64,000 nucleotides of DNA from Platycnemis pennipes (lineage: Eukaryota > Arthropoda > Insecta > Odonata > Platycnemididae): the NCBI GenBank assembly GCA_933228895.1, contig OW121856.1, forward strand, positions 24,135,805 through 24,199,804, in the 5' to 3' direction. The notes beneath the pieces were generated by a model. It searched no databases. It was not told the origin of the DNA and saw only the letters and a list, made by a program, of their open reading frames with translations. This document shows positions 1-12,265 of the stretch, one piece after another. How positions within the stretch are numbered: the stretch's first letter is position 1; each line of letters starts with the position of its first letter. A program made the translations under genes and the position numbers.

Positions 1-539
1 CATATTCATAATTTAGTATACACGGTAGGAATTAACACGATAAAAATGTACTACGACTCTTTCCCCTTCGCTCATAAACAATGAACGTCAGGGTTTTCTA
101 CCACTCTTTTATCTGTTCCAGCGTCATAAGGACGGAAGAAATTGCATCTTAGAAACATATGATTAAAAAATGGGAGTAAGAGTGATTGGAAATGAACCCC
201 AGGGTGTATGAAGGATCACTGCTATGTGTTCAATACAAAAAGTTGCTCGTTAAAATTCAATGGGAAAAAAATAAAATAATAACAAATTTCATTAATAAAA
301 CTTAACAAGCTTGTGATATAGAGTTAGCTATGACTCAAAGTCACTATAGGAACCATAAATATAATTTAAACAAAAGTAAACATGTAATTACTGCCTGGAC
401 TCGCATGAGCCTTCACAAAAATAAGAATATTATTTAGAAACTTTCAGGTCAGAAGACACAAAAGAGGTTAAAAGGGTGGTTGCATAAACATATCTGTCTA
501 TTTTTGACTTTGTTTGTCTCAGTTCTCCAACTTCATGAC
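1..539. other. AT-rich DNA, nothing recognised
   Basis: No coding region, RNA gene or repeat was recognised here. The sequence is AT-rich with scattered stops in every frame. Confidence 0.6.
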
Positions 540-1400
540 AAAGGCATCAATGAACTTCCTACGGATACGTATTAAATGCATTTTATTCCAACTAGAGTAA
601 ATTCTATTCTTATTACCTAGTACAGATTTAGCATACTTATACCAGGAATTTGTCGCTCCGTTGTTAATATTTACATATTCTACTGTATATTTTAAGTACT
701 AACTCTATTTTGCAATATACGTTTAGTTTTTCCCAATCCAAACCTACTTGATCTGGAAGTATCGCGAAAAGTAACGCATGTTTTTGTCGAATAAAATGGA
801 TGATTTAGATTCAAGAGTTAGTTGCGGTTCCTCTTTTAGTACCTGCCTTTCAATACCTTTGAGTACACTTTATTCATATTACCAAGTAGAGATGCAGAGA
901 TTTAGCATACTAAAACCAGGAAAACGTCGCTTTGTTGCGTATATTCACACCTTCTTCTATGTATATTTGACGTACAAATATATTACAATATTTTCATCTT
1001 GGTACTCTTATATTGAATAGAATTCATTTAAGGTTTTTGTCCCGAAAGACTATATTTTTTTAAAACGGTTCATTTGAGAATATGGTGTAAATCAGTAAAA
1101 TATTCAACATTTGAGCCCCGTAGAATCTTTCATTTAAATACTTTTAGTTTTACCAAATGCAAGCCTCTTTGATCTATGAGTAACGCGAAAAGTAAGTCCG
1201 TATGATTTTTCCAATTTGAATAATCGATCTAGGTTCAAAAAACAGCTGCAATACCTCTTATTGTACCTTTTAATATCTTCAAGAAAAGAACAGTGCTGCT
1301 CACGGAATCGCTTTTGGACGAACGTTTTAGCATCATTGCAATGACATCACTGAACATCCCACGGATACGTATTGAGACTATTTCCATTGGGATTTGGATT
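540..1400. repeat. Diverged direct-repeat array, three sub-blocks
   Basis: Three sub-blocks occur twice in the same orientation. Block A (around 541-575 and 1340-1375) shares the core ACGGATACGTATT. Block C (around 615-690 and 893-965) shares AGATTTAGCATACT, then ACCAGGAA and CGTCGCT-like stretches. Block B (about 721-872 and 1141-1290) shares TTAGTTTT, then GATCT, then CGCGAAAAGTAA, then a TTGAATAA-like stretch, then CCTCTT, with a constant offset of about 420 bases. The order is A-C-B-C'-B'-A', so this is a tandem or segmental duplication with some loss, not a single palindrome. The copies are clearly diverged. A short open frame at 778-1020 lies inside the array and has no recognisable domain. 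The array may be an old satellite or a locally duplicated transposon fragment. Confidence 0.6.
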
Positions 1401-1917
1401 TAATTCCCTGGTTTTTGCTAAAATATCCCATTTGCAGTTTTGCTGAGAAGAAAGCCGTAATGCCATGATTCATGAAACTCAGTTAAGTCAAGTGAACGGT
1501 GGATCACAAACTTACCAAATTCCCAACTAATTAATGTTATTCCTCATTAAATGGTTACCAAACTTAAATATGTACATTAACATAATAATTTTGTTCGTAT
1601 TCTCCACTGCCTTCGAATAGTGGTTTGAAAATTTCGCAATATTGAAAAAATGGACTCCGACAGTAAGCTTGTAGAGAAAGAAAGGAGGTGATTTACAGAA
1701 AAGCAAATCTTTTGACTTTTTTGTGATTAGGCTATCATTCTCGTATTTACTTAGGATACTCCAGTAGCTCCCACCCCACTTAGAGAGAACCTTATGCTTA
1801 ACGTAACTCAATAGGAGTAATGAATACGATCCAATCTGGAAGCTGAATAAGTTTCAAGTATAATCACAATGTTTTGCAAAACTTAACTGATCAAGTGTTT
1901 CTGGGCTATTGGAAGAG
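1401..1917. other. No gene recognised
   Basis: AT-rich sequence. A minus-strand open frame of 94 codons (1527-1811) has no recognisable motif and is probably random. Confidence 0.5.
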
Positions 1918-1963
1918 CCTGGTTAGGAAACACTTGTTTGTGTGCAAGTGTTTCCTAACCAGG
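1918..1963. repeat. Perfect 19-bp inverted repeat, 8-nt loop
   Basis: The left arm CCTGGTTAGGAAACACTTG (1918-1936) and the right arm CAAGTGTTTCCTAACCAGG (1945-1963) are exact reverse complements separated by TTTGTGTG. A third partial copy of the right-arm start, CAAGTGTTTC, lies just upstream at about 1892-1901. Any transcript would form a strong stem-loop. The arms are shorter than a usual animal pre-miRNA stem, so a fold-back scar of a mobile element or a local inverted duplication is as likely as a small-RNA gene. Confidence 0.85.
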
Positions 1964-4085
1964 ACAACAAGCAACAATTAATCTACCATGACTTAACTAT
2001 GGGGTTGTTCACTAAATGAACCTTGCTGAAAAAATTCGAATCAATAGTTGCAGATGTTTTTATCCCCACACTATATGAGTGAACCGACTTAGGTAAAAAA
2101 TTAAGAGAAATATTATGTCAGAATAAGCGATGCAAGAATTTTATCTTTCCAAGTACAATAAACGGCTACTGCAACACTACAAAAAATAAAAAGTGCAATT
2201 TTTCAACACATTACTTACCACACTTCATCATTAAATATCACATTTATATAGCTGAATTAAACTTCACGGCTGGCAAGCTACCATCTACCGCCATATGACC
2301 TTGTGGCACACAGTAACCGGGGAAGTATATTTAAACCGATGTGGTCAGAAGCTACCGATTCATTAACAGGTCAACTCTGTTTCACTAGAGATTATGGGCT
2401 TCAATACTACCACGGGCAATTTACAATTAGGATTATAATTAAATATCTTACGTAAATAAATCCTACCACCTCCACTAAATTAACCTTAATTATAAAAAAC
2501 TAAATAAACCTTAAAGTTTTTTGAGTATCATGGGATAGACATATATAGAATTCATTTATCTGTAATGAAAATGACTAAAAATGAAACTTTTCACCATAAA
2601 AACTCAGCTATTTACCTTTGCTATTACGAAACCATGGAAACTGAGTAAGGCTTTCTTTTAAGTCACTGTGGCTTTTGTTTCTCTAGCTACCCTTGGAATC
2701 TCCATCTGCCGCCGGCATAATACGTGATTCGAATCAATATATGTTGCCGATCGATGTAATTGGAGCGGACAATTCCATTCTCCTTTCCCCTTTCCCACCT
2801 TCCCGGAGCCTTTCTCCACGTGATAGGGTTCCTCGATCTATCTTAGACTGATACGGCCAAAAGCAAAACGAATTGGCTATTTTTACTCCACCTTCACGAG
2901 TTTGTCGCTTTCGGGAAACAAATTCCGTTCAGAATTTTAGTCGATGAACGAATGCATCGCGTGATTGGCCATTTTACCGTGAAATATGATGACGACATCT
3001 GAACGATTGTATCGCCAAGGATTCGAAAAGGTGTTAGTGAGACGCTTTTCGAAAATAGTAGGTACAACAAGCAGAACCAGAGTTCGAAGCGGGTCATCTT
3101 AATCTACATTTTACAACCCCAAGGTTTTGTGGTGAACTATGATGCGACGCTAGGCATATGCTATCGCCGCATCCACAAAGCTATTAGGTATAGCTTTAGC
3201 CAGATTACCACAGGAAAAAAGTTCTTTTCTCCCTCGATAGGAATCCGGATTACTTGATTGATGGCTGAGCGCTTTAACGAATTTGTTTAGGAAGGCATCC
3301 CATTCTTCTTCTGGCTCCCAAGTGGTCTTATTTAATGATCTACATGATATGACAAACCTAGGAACATAGTTTATGTTTTGAAACCAAATATATCCAATAA
3401 AATAACTATACAAATATCTATCCAAATATACTTTTTTAATATTACTTTGTACTATTATTCATGTTTTTATTTTAGGCGTAAATAAAACCATCTTTAAATT
3501 TGTTGGGGAGCAGAAAAAATCAAGGAAAATTTTAATCCATGTATAGCGTTGTTTATATAGGTATAAATTTGATTTAGAATTTTAGCGCTTCCATTCGTTT
3601 AGATACCCTATTTCCATTTGATAAAAACGCTGGGCACTGTGTTACTAGGAGAATCTAACCAAAGTGTGCAAAGTAGAGAAAACTAGATCCACTCGACCAA
3701 TTGACTCTTCAGCTCTGGATTTAAGTTCTCAAACGTGCCCCTTTTTCAACGTTGAAATATTTTTCTCTTCCTTTAGTTTACAAAAATCTTACCATGCTAC
3801 ACCATTCATACAGGTAGAGGTAATTCAAGTGCCTCATTCAATGATAAACATAAAAAATTTGATGCGCTAATAAAACATCGAAAACAATATAGAAAAATTT
3901 AACTTGGAGAGAATATTACGCAATTATAGGAAGGTGTTTATTTATATCAGTGAAGTTAGTCATAAAAGAGTCAATTACTCTCGTAACTTTACGTCACATT
4001 ATAATAATTTTTTTCTTCCTTACATCAAGGCTTTAATAAAAATGACCACCTTTGCTGATGACTACCCTTTTTTTGTAATATTTAA
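1964..4085. other. No gene recognised
   Basis: A somewhat GC-richer stretch at about 2690-3330 carries minus-strand open frames (3150-3425 and 2894-3097). Their products have no domain that I recognise. The frames are interrupted and no convincing splice sites were seen. The rest is AT-rich without recognisable elements. Confidence 0.45.
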
Positions 4086-4170
4086 TCTAGACCTCAATCT
4101 ACGCTACACCATGCAAGCCAGCGCGAGGCTGTGAAGCAGTGGGTGAAGATCACAAATCTGTAGAAATAAG
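4086..4170 (-). mobile_element. LINE-A 3'-end fragment, minus orientation
   Basis: Read on the minus strand, the segment matches the 3' end of the better preserved copy at 36635-37086. The plus-strand order is a degenerate TCTA(C/G) tail, then ACACCATGCAAGCC, then GAGGCTGTGAAGCAG, then GGTGAAGATCAC. It is a severely 5'-truncated, diverged copy, as is usual for target-primed LINE insertions. No coding part remains. Confidence 0.55.
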
Positions 4171-4474
4171 CATTTATTTGTTATTTTCAGTGTGATTATA
4201 AAAGTTGTGGATTATTCTTGCAACAGAAAAGTTATCTAGGAACAATTGCATCCATTGTATATACCACCATATATGTACACTCGACATATAAGTCGGCTAC
4301 TGCATGGAAACATGTTAAAACATTCCCCATACCACTAAGTGCTTCGTATACACGTAGTAATACAGGTATTAGTGGTTATAAAGAGATTTATCTGTATTTA
4401 CTACCATTCATGGGTTATGAATGTAAAATTATGTGTCGTACACCACAGACTGAAAATAGTTTACATGCATGACC

Positions 4475-4615
4475 ATTTTCTATGCTACCTACATTTACTT
4501 GCACGCAATACCCTGACAGCCGCCACGAGGGTGTGCAGCAGGGGATAAGGATTGACTACACTATTGACATGCAACTAGGCTACTGCATCCTAAAATTTCA
4601 TGGTACCCCATGAAA
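4475..4615 (-). mobile_element. LINE-A 3'-end fragment, minus orientation
   Basis: A second minus-oriented copy of the same family. On the plus strand it reads a degraded CTACCTACATTTAC tail, ATACCCTG, CCACGAGGGTGTG, CAGCAGGGG and then a GATAAGGAT/ACTAC-like stretch. The order and spacing equal those of the copies at 8641 and 36635. The 5' boundary, in the direction of the element, cannot be placed exactly. Confidence 0.6.
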
Positions 4616-7600
4616 CATCATTGCATTAAAGACTACTACATTGAAGATTTGCCTATTATCCCTTAGTGATATGTGGGAAAAATGAGGTCGATTTGATGAC
4701 CTACCCCTCTAATTTTATTTGTCTGGTCAAACATAGCGTAATACACATTTGATTTTAATAAGTACCTAATATCTTCAAAAAGCTTTCAATTTTAAATTTC
4801 TTCAAGACAGTAAATCTGTTTTTACCCTGTGATAAAATGATGATTCCCAATCTTCTTCTTCTATTTATTCTGGTACACTACTAATATGTCGCAACACCTT
4901 TTAACTAACCTAGTTGCCCTACGCTGCACATTGTCATGTTTCCTGATCAAATATAACTTATTCGTAACCCATCTACTACCTGTATATTCAAGGTGAGGCC
5001 TATCTCTTGAAAAGAAGCATCGAAATTTTGTCTTCACGCCATATTTTCCTAGAATTTTTGTTTTTTTTTAATTAATCCTATCATTCTTATATTTACAATA
5101 TAAGTGAATAAATGAGAAATGGAGGTATCCTATGCCCAGTATTTTCCCCAGCCCCACAAATAATAAATTGTTACCTATCAACTTTATTTTTACAAATAGC
5201 AGAACTTTTATTTTGATATATTTCCCAGAAACATGGAGTAATCATGATCTTGACTCTTCCTCCTGAGTAGGCCATGAGCTGGTGCAGATTCAGAAAATAC
5301 TCTTATGTAAAGTCTCGCACTTGAAAAGAGAATATTGGTTTTTTCAATAATGATCTCGCCATGCCCTTAAAACCCATAAGTCGATAATAATAACTCCACG
5401 AGTTTTGAAGGTGCGCCTCTATATTAAATGAGCTAAGGGCTAAAGACCCCGTCAAAGAACTGCGGGATTTATTGGAAGTCGTAAGATGAAAAGTGCAAAA
5501 GCCACCATCACAAGGGAAGAGAGGGAAAGACAGTAAATATCTTCACTAAGCACCCGCCCTAAAGTCTTTATCTTCAAAATTTAAGGGAGGAAATGGGAAG
5601 GGAGATATAGAGATTGAGCGAATTTTACCCAACAGAGGAAAAAAGTGCTTCGTGATTGGAGAAGGGTCGCATAAACGTGCTGTTGGGCGGGAGAGAGGAA
5701 AAGAAAATTCGGGCTAGGGTTAAAATGACAATTTTATCGCAAGTCAAACAGAGGGTGCTGTTTCTTTACGGAATCGGTAGCTAAGCGACTTTTCAGCGCA
5801 AGTCGTCTCCACCATAAACAAAGAAAGGCATAGGGTTTGGCGACAGGGTAATAAGCCTTAGTGGAAGAGCGTAAAATAATAGGGAGTTTTAGCCTGGTTG
5901 ACTGCAGACAAGGGGTTGGATCCGTTAAGAAGCACCAGGGGTGTGTTGTACACAACAATGGAATTCTCTGTCATATTCTTTCCTGCGACGTCTCAAATTC
6001 AAAATGATATGGTAGAAATATCAATCTAGAGACATAAGTGGATTGCTTTAAGCACAAAAGTGCAAAGCAGAAAAAAACACAGACTCAAAATATTTTGAAC
6101 TAAAATACACTGAAAAAATCTTTCCTGGATTATGTAAATAGCTTTGTGAAATCCAGAGACAACTGTAACTCAGAATATCTAGGTTTTGATGCTTTGTGTA
6201 ATCTTCTGATGAGGATTCAAAGTTGTAGTCACTGTTTATGCAACAACACGGAGAAGAGTGGGAGGGTAAAGAGAAGGGGTGGAGAACCTAGGGTGTGGGT
6301 GAAAGGATTAAGAAAGAAAACATTTTTAATTCCGGTAACCAACAGACGAGATTAGTGAAATACTGGTGTCAAACCATGAATAAATTCTTATGAAATTGGA
6401 CAGGTACAACCAAGGAAGTGGAGTGATTCTATAATTTCCTAAATCAATTGCACAAAAATATTAAATTTACATTGGAAATGGGTACTGATCAATTAATCAA
6501 CTATGTACTTTGGGTTAACAATTTATCAAGTGGCAAGCATGAATTCTGAGTTTACAACAAATCTCTCAAAATAAATGAATTCATCCCAGCTATTTAATTC
6601 CCTCCTTTCTACAACAAGATGACTGGTTTCATAGAATGATTTACAGGTTATACAAATCCTTCTCAAAAAAACGTCAAATACAAGAAGGAAAAGGGCGTGA
6701 TAGAATACATTGCTTGGTGATTTGGCTATCAATATAAGGTAAATGATAAATTGATACTTAAATCCCGGTAAAAAAATAGGCACTTCAATAGTGACATCAC
6801 TATACCGGAAATAAGACTAACAAAACTCTGTAAATTCCCATTTTTAGGCAACATCCCATGCAATATGCTATTGAGTTTGTTTCCCAGAGCACAAATATAA
6901 AAAAACATTCTACACGCAATCAAACATAGAAAGACTTGTTATTCAATGTCAAAATTAAATCCCAAAACATTAAATAAATCAAATTCACTCTTTACATTAT
7001 GCCCAAACACTGCCCAACACGTTACACTTGTAATACGGAAGGAAAACCAGACATCAGTACGAAAGAACACAATAAGTGCAACGAGGAAAAGAAAAGGGAC
7101 TCAATGCCCGCGAACCATTTCAGCGATAACAGACACTAAAACAGCTTCCCACCAAAAATGCTACCTTGAAAAAATACGGAAGACAATTAGAAGCTGTGGA
7201 ATGCTTGTAAATAATGCATCACTACATAAACAACGTCTCCTTCACCTACAAACTAGTTTTTCCCTCGAATTCTCCCTTATTCTCCATCCCTATAGATACC
7301 ATATATTGAAAAAGTGAAGAAAATACAAATGATAAGCAATATTGACGTAAAGTGTATGGCGGTGCTACCATTTACCACTTCCCTCCCAACCATCCCTAAA
7401 CTTAAGCCTTCGTTCCTTCTGATACGATATGTTCGAGTCAATAAAAGAAAGAAGAGAACCATACCAAATGATAGAAAAGTGGATGACTGTAATCAACCCT
7501 TTGTCACTATCTACTTCTTTTCTCCATCCCTACATTCCGTAACTCTAGACCAAACCCCCGCAGTTACCTCCATAGCAACGAATACAAAAAAACTCACACC

Positions 7601-8640
7601 CATCACACCTAATGTCTCCCTCCCAATTCCCTACCTAACCCAGCCATCATCCAACCCTGTTACCAACATTTATTGTCCTCCATCCCTTCTCCACACCGTC
7701 CTCCTTCTATTTATGAAATTGTATTCATGCATATTTACTAAAAATTTGTATCCTCACGTGAAAATGACACAAACCTGGGTCGTTCGAATAACAATTCTCT
7801 TTGAAGTTCATTAAGTTATAATCATCTTCGGTGATGAATATATTACAACATATTACGTGCTAAAACATTTCCTCAGCAAAAACAATATCGAAGAGAAAAA
7901 TGTTTATTAAATATAAGTGCAGAAACACTTCAATATCTAATTTAAAACAGCTTTCTTGAGCATGGTATCAGATGCATTATCATAAGCTCACATATAATTC
8001 ATTCATCGAAAGAGAGGAAGAAAGGATTTAAAGGTAATTGATAAATTGGATTACTTGAGATTAAAGAATAAAATATACCTAATTTTAATTATGCCACCGT
8101 AATTGCTTTATTCCGTACAGCAATAAAAAAACATTCAGAATCGTTTAATCTGATATTAATGCCCACTAGCATGTAATGGAATTCCAAGGCTTTGGAATGT
8201 TTGTTACTAGCGAGAAGCAGAAATACAATGCTGAATAATGGAGAAACTGACATTTTATTAACACAAAAATGAAAACAAGAAACTAATTTTGCACTTGGGC
8301 AATTAGCAATTTTCAATAGATAAAAAATCAGGAACGAAGCTGAATGTGATATCGTGATCTCACCGAACAATCTGCAAGTACAATTGCACATTACCTAAAT
8401 ATTTTAATTACGTAAAACTTTATTTACAAAACTTAAACGCGTCGGGTAATTTGTAGAAAGAAACTCATATAAAGTGGAAATTGGGGGTATAATGATGCAA
8501 TGAGATTTCAATACTCTTTTGAAAATCTTCGAGGCTATGTGAATACACTAATTGTAATTACATTCAACGATACAAAAGGGTCAAAATGAGGGATCAAAAT
8601 GAAAGAGGTCAAAGTCTGATAGGTATTTTCCAGAAATTCT
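4616..8640. other. No gene recognised
   Basis: Mostly AT-rich single-copy-looking DNA. Bases 5440-5960 are slightly purine-rich and bases 7260-7700 are pyrimidine-rich. The long open frame at 7314-7814 (166 codons) is a product of that C/T bias and shows no domain. None of the short open frames looks like a real gene. Confidence 0.5.
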
Positions 8641-8775
8641 CGTCTACGTCTAACCTAATACCATGTAAGCTACCACGAGGGTGTGAAACAGGGGTCGAAG
8701 ATCACCAAACATGCACTACTTACATGCAGCTATGAGATGTAGAACTACTGAACTTGTATTCATGTAGAGCCAAGG
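8641..8775 (-). mobile_element. LINE-A 3'-end fragment, minus orientation
   Basis: The best of the short copies. On the plus strand it begins with a CGTCTACGTCTAAC tail, followed by ATACCATGTAAGCTACCACG, AGGGTGTGAAACAGGGG, GAAGATCACCAAACATGCA and CTACTTACATGCA. Each block aligns to the reverse complement of 36990-37075. No coding sequence of the element is left. Confidence 0.7.
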
Positions 8776-9740
8776 TGCTACTAATTCTTTTTCATCCACC
8801 AGCATTGGTCTCTAATAAAATGTTTGGAATTATTGGTGCATTAAATTATATCTTAAATTCCTCCCGTTTTCTTATTAAAAAATTTGCTAGTCCGGTCTCA
8901 AGCTTGAATAGCCAACTTGAGGTGTAGGTACTACGCCTCGCGAGACACTTATCTTTGGGTGGGCACGTGTGCCCCATAATTAAAACTAATAATGAGGGTA
9001 AAACGCTGAGTCATTTCTTAAAACATTTATTGCTATCGGCAAATCAACTATTATACTATGAATTACTAATACCAACTCGTTAGACTATTTTAAACTATAA
9101 ACCACCAGTAATAAAGATTATAAACGCGCATATATTTCTTATACGTTCACAGAGAGGACGCACTAGGCGGATACACAATAATTCGCATAAAAGGACAATT
9201 AACACAAAACATAGATACACGAAAAAAAGAGACATTCACAAAGTAAACTAGTAGACCTTTCGACGCTCATGGCGCCATTCTCGATCCGGAGAGAGTGATG
9301 TTCTCCGCGTAGAGTGAGGGGGTGGAAGGGGAAAAGGGTGGTGGAGAGGGGCTGGTGGAGGGAAGGAAACTAATTTAGAAAACTATATTATTAGATTCGG
9401 AATAATTTTTAAATGGCAGTGAGGGTAGGTTTGGCTTTTTCATCTAAACTATTGGCCAACTTCCTTCCGACAATTGAAAATTTAATGAAAGTTTTTAGAG
9501 AGAGTTAACTGATATACATAACATTTCATTTAGAGCTATCCTCTAAAAAATATGTATTTCAAGGGTAACCTAGCGTACTAATAATTCAAAACAACCACAT
9601 ATATTAGAGTGGAGAAAACGACCCGTGGATGCTTAGTCCGGTTACGAGTCGCCACACCACTTTTAAGTGACCAATTCCCTTTCACAGCCGCTGATTCGTC
9701 CTTTGGTCCCTTCCCATGGATCCATACCGTCTCACTAACG
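8776..9740. other. No gene; purine-rich patch at 9290-9370
   Basis: No gene was recognised. A G-rich, purine-biased stretch occupies about 9290-9370 and is low complexity. The sequence just before the transposon (9600-9740) is ordinary. Confidence 0.5.
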
Positions 9741-9749
9741 GTGCTGGTT
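9741..9749. repeat. Target-site duplication, left copy
   Basis: GTGCTGGTT directly abuts the left TIR. The right flank at 12412-12420 reads GTGCTGGGT, matching at eight of nine positions. A 9-bp duplication is compatible with Mutator-like and some other DDE superfamilies. Because GTGCTGG is repeated once more just to the right, an 8-bp duplication cannot be excluded. Confidence 0.65.
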
Positions 9750-9895
9750 TAGGGTGGCCCTAAAAAAATCTTTTTTGAAAGTTGAAAGTCCGGATACATT
9801 TTCGGGTGCAATTTTATGAAAAAAACACCTCACAAAAAATTCAGTTCCATCGCACAATATTTGACCCTGCCGAATCGCGCTTAAAAATTTCATGA
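9750..9895 (+). repeat. Left terminal inverted repeat
   Basis: About 145 bases pair with the right end. The best conserved blocks are GGGTGGCC at the tip, ACACCTCACAAAAAAT, ATCGCACAA and TTTGACCCTGCCGAATCGCG. An A/T run follows the tip in both arms. Identity is high in the inner part and lower near 9770-9800. Confidence 0.85.
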
Positions 9896-9973
9896 TTTCA
9901 AGATGTAGACACATTTGCCTACCTCACAGGGGCGCTTCTGCTATTTTACGAGATTCTACGGCAGAAATAGAGT

Positions 9974-11728
9974 TTATCCGAAAGAAAAATAATCTGTGGC
10001 GATAAAAGTTTTTATTTGAATGAGTTTCTTAGTTTTAAATGGGCCGACTAGGGTTTGCATTAACCTTACATTTTCCTTCACTTTTTTTCTTCCGTACTTA
10101 TCATACATTTTCTGTTTCTGTACCACAAGCAGCAAGTGCTGTCTCTCACATCCATCATTAGTGAGTTTTGTCTTCAAACGATAATCCTTGATAAGTGACT
10201 CGCCACTTTTGGCAGTGTTGTTGACAGCATTAATGTATTTGGTGATCTTGAAACCTTTCAGGTACCTTTCATCCTGTAACCATTCTTCAGGGTCCTTTGA
10301 CAAAATGGTTTGGTCAATGCCCGTAAAGTCAAAGAACTGTCGAAAATTACTGGACACAAAGTCGCTCAGTTCCAGGTCCTTAATACAACGATTGGGAGGA
10401 AGTTGCGCCCAGGAGCTGCAAACATCCAACCCTTCCTTTCCAAAAGAGTTAACTATCGCCCTCTCATCAGCTAAGGAAACATTGTGGTCAAACAAAGATA
10501 AGCACACTAAGGTTTCTGATAATTAGCTCAAATGGTTGTAGAATTTGTTGAAAGCTGCTAGGTAGTGTTTGTCATTGTGGCTGGCCAGGGTTTTCAGAAT
10601 CTCTAGATCATACGCTGGTGCACTAGATGCAACCGGACATGTGTATCAGGACTTAATATGCATGGAAGCTACAAAGCAACATATTTGAAACATATTGTCA
10701 CTCTCTTTCATTGAAAGGCCCAATTGCTTTCCAAACATCCATATCTTGAATGAATAGATCTTCTTTGCCATTTCCCGCGACTTGCTGACGGAGCCAGGCT
10801 TCTTAATATTATAAGTAGTGGTTCCCGGAACTGAACCACCCATGAAAACAATAACCAGTTCTAAAAGTTCCCTATGTGGCGGAAAAACCTGGAAAAGGAC
10901 TCAATTAATGGATCAAACACTGCAGCGAGGACAAGTTCAAGTGTATGATGCCTGCAAGCAAGATCCAGCAGCTCTTTCCCAAATTTCTGTTGAATAAGAA
11001 CTCAGGATTCATTTACTCGACCACTATTTACTTGTGTGGTGTCGAAGACAAGAACTATGACTCCTTCCTGAAGTTACCTACTAGTCAAAAGTTCAACCAC
11101 TGCAGTAGAATCCTGAATTCCAGTGCCCTATTTCAACTCCGGAACGCTAAGAAGCTGCTCAACCCCTTCTTCAGATACCAAAATTGGCAGTCGATCAGTA
11201 TTAGCTTCTGCATCTAAAAGATGGAATTAATATCCAATACTTGGTCAAAAATGCCCACAGATTTTACGAGAGAGTGTTAATAAGTAAGAGAAAAGAAAAA
11301 TAAATTACGATAAATATTTTTACTGCTGGGCAGTAGCTTTCCATCCCAATGGACAACCAACGGAATGTCCGGATCAAGCTTTTGTTTTATAAGTAGGGCA
11401 ATTTCTTCTCAAAATTCTGGCATTTTTCTTTGCAGTTCTGAACGGGAAGCCATTATTTGTACCTCTTGTTCCTCAAAGCCCAACGATTTCACAGTGGCCC
11501 GTTATACTGCTTTTATCAACAGTGTCTCACCGTGTATCACCGTGTGTCTAGCGATGCCTTTGGAATTAACGGTGCCGGGCGTGGAGTGAGCATTGTGAAT
11601 AAAATCTTAATAACTTCTCACATTGTTGGTAGTTTCCCATTCGCTGTCATGTTTTCATCAAAGGAACCACCAACGAACCACACATTCGTTTTTCCCCGTG
11701 TAATACGCACATTACTCTTCTTAGCCAT
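9974..11728 (-). pseudogene. Degenerate DDE-type transposase
   Basis: Reading the minus strand from ATG at 11728 to the stop at 9974-9976 gives about 585 codons interrupted by several stops and frameshifts. In order one sees a basic N-terminus (MAKKSNVRITRGK), a helical segment (around 11500-11430), a KLDPDIPLVVHWDGKLLP block (about 11390-11340), a DRLPILVS block (about 11205), an LVFDTT block (about 11045), a DLACRHHTLELVLAAVFDP block (about 10965-10910), a YSFKIWMF block (about 10755-10730) and a long intact C-terminal part (10507-9974). The Asp residues of WDGK and FDTT are plausible members of an acidic catalytic triad, but this is inference. The 177-codon open C-terminal frame is only the tail of this gene and should not be read as a separate gene. 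Plus-strand frames at 10188-10526, 10945-11217, 11365-11589 and 11457-11732 are antisense shadows. Confidence 0.8.
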
Positions 11729-12265
11729 TTAAACGTAAAATCACACTACCTTGTAGAAAAATAATTCACAAACACATAGCTGTCTGACTCAAAAACTGCG
11801 TTCACTAATTCACCACCACTGTCGCCACTTGCCTTCCACCCGTACCCGTGCCTTACACCGTAGTCACCTGTACCGGGAGATCCGCGCAACAATACAGTCG
11901 TTATCTTGAACTTTGGTTGCCGTCTTGCGTCCTTATAGGACAATGATGCAGTCTTGCATCATTTCAGGACAACGACGCAATCTCGCATTATTTTAGGACA
12001 TGATGCCATCTTGTCCTACTAATGCAAGGACGGAATTTACTTAGTCGCCATTTGATAGCAGTACCGCTGTGAACGTTAATTCTAGATTTCCGTCCGGTTA
12101 TTCATGAATATAAGCGAAATATATCTTGCAGTAGAAGGGCTTTCGTCCCAACATGTGGGACCTACTATCTGCATACGATATATCTACTATTTGTCTTGGT
12201 TTTCTCTTACAATCTTACAAGGACGCAAACCGAATCCTCTGTGGGTTAGGCAATTAACCTAAATC

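Noticed and set aside
7314..7814. 166-codon plus-strand open frame
   Set aside because: It lies in C/T-rich sequence, is full of Pro, Thr, Ser and Leu from base bias, has no domain and no splice context.
10188..10526. 112-codon plus-strand open frame
   Set aside because: It is the antisense shadow of the transposase C-terminus on the minus strand.
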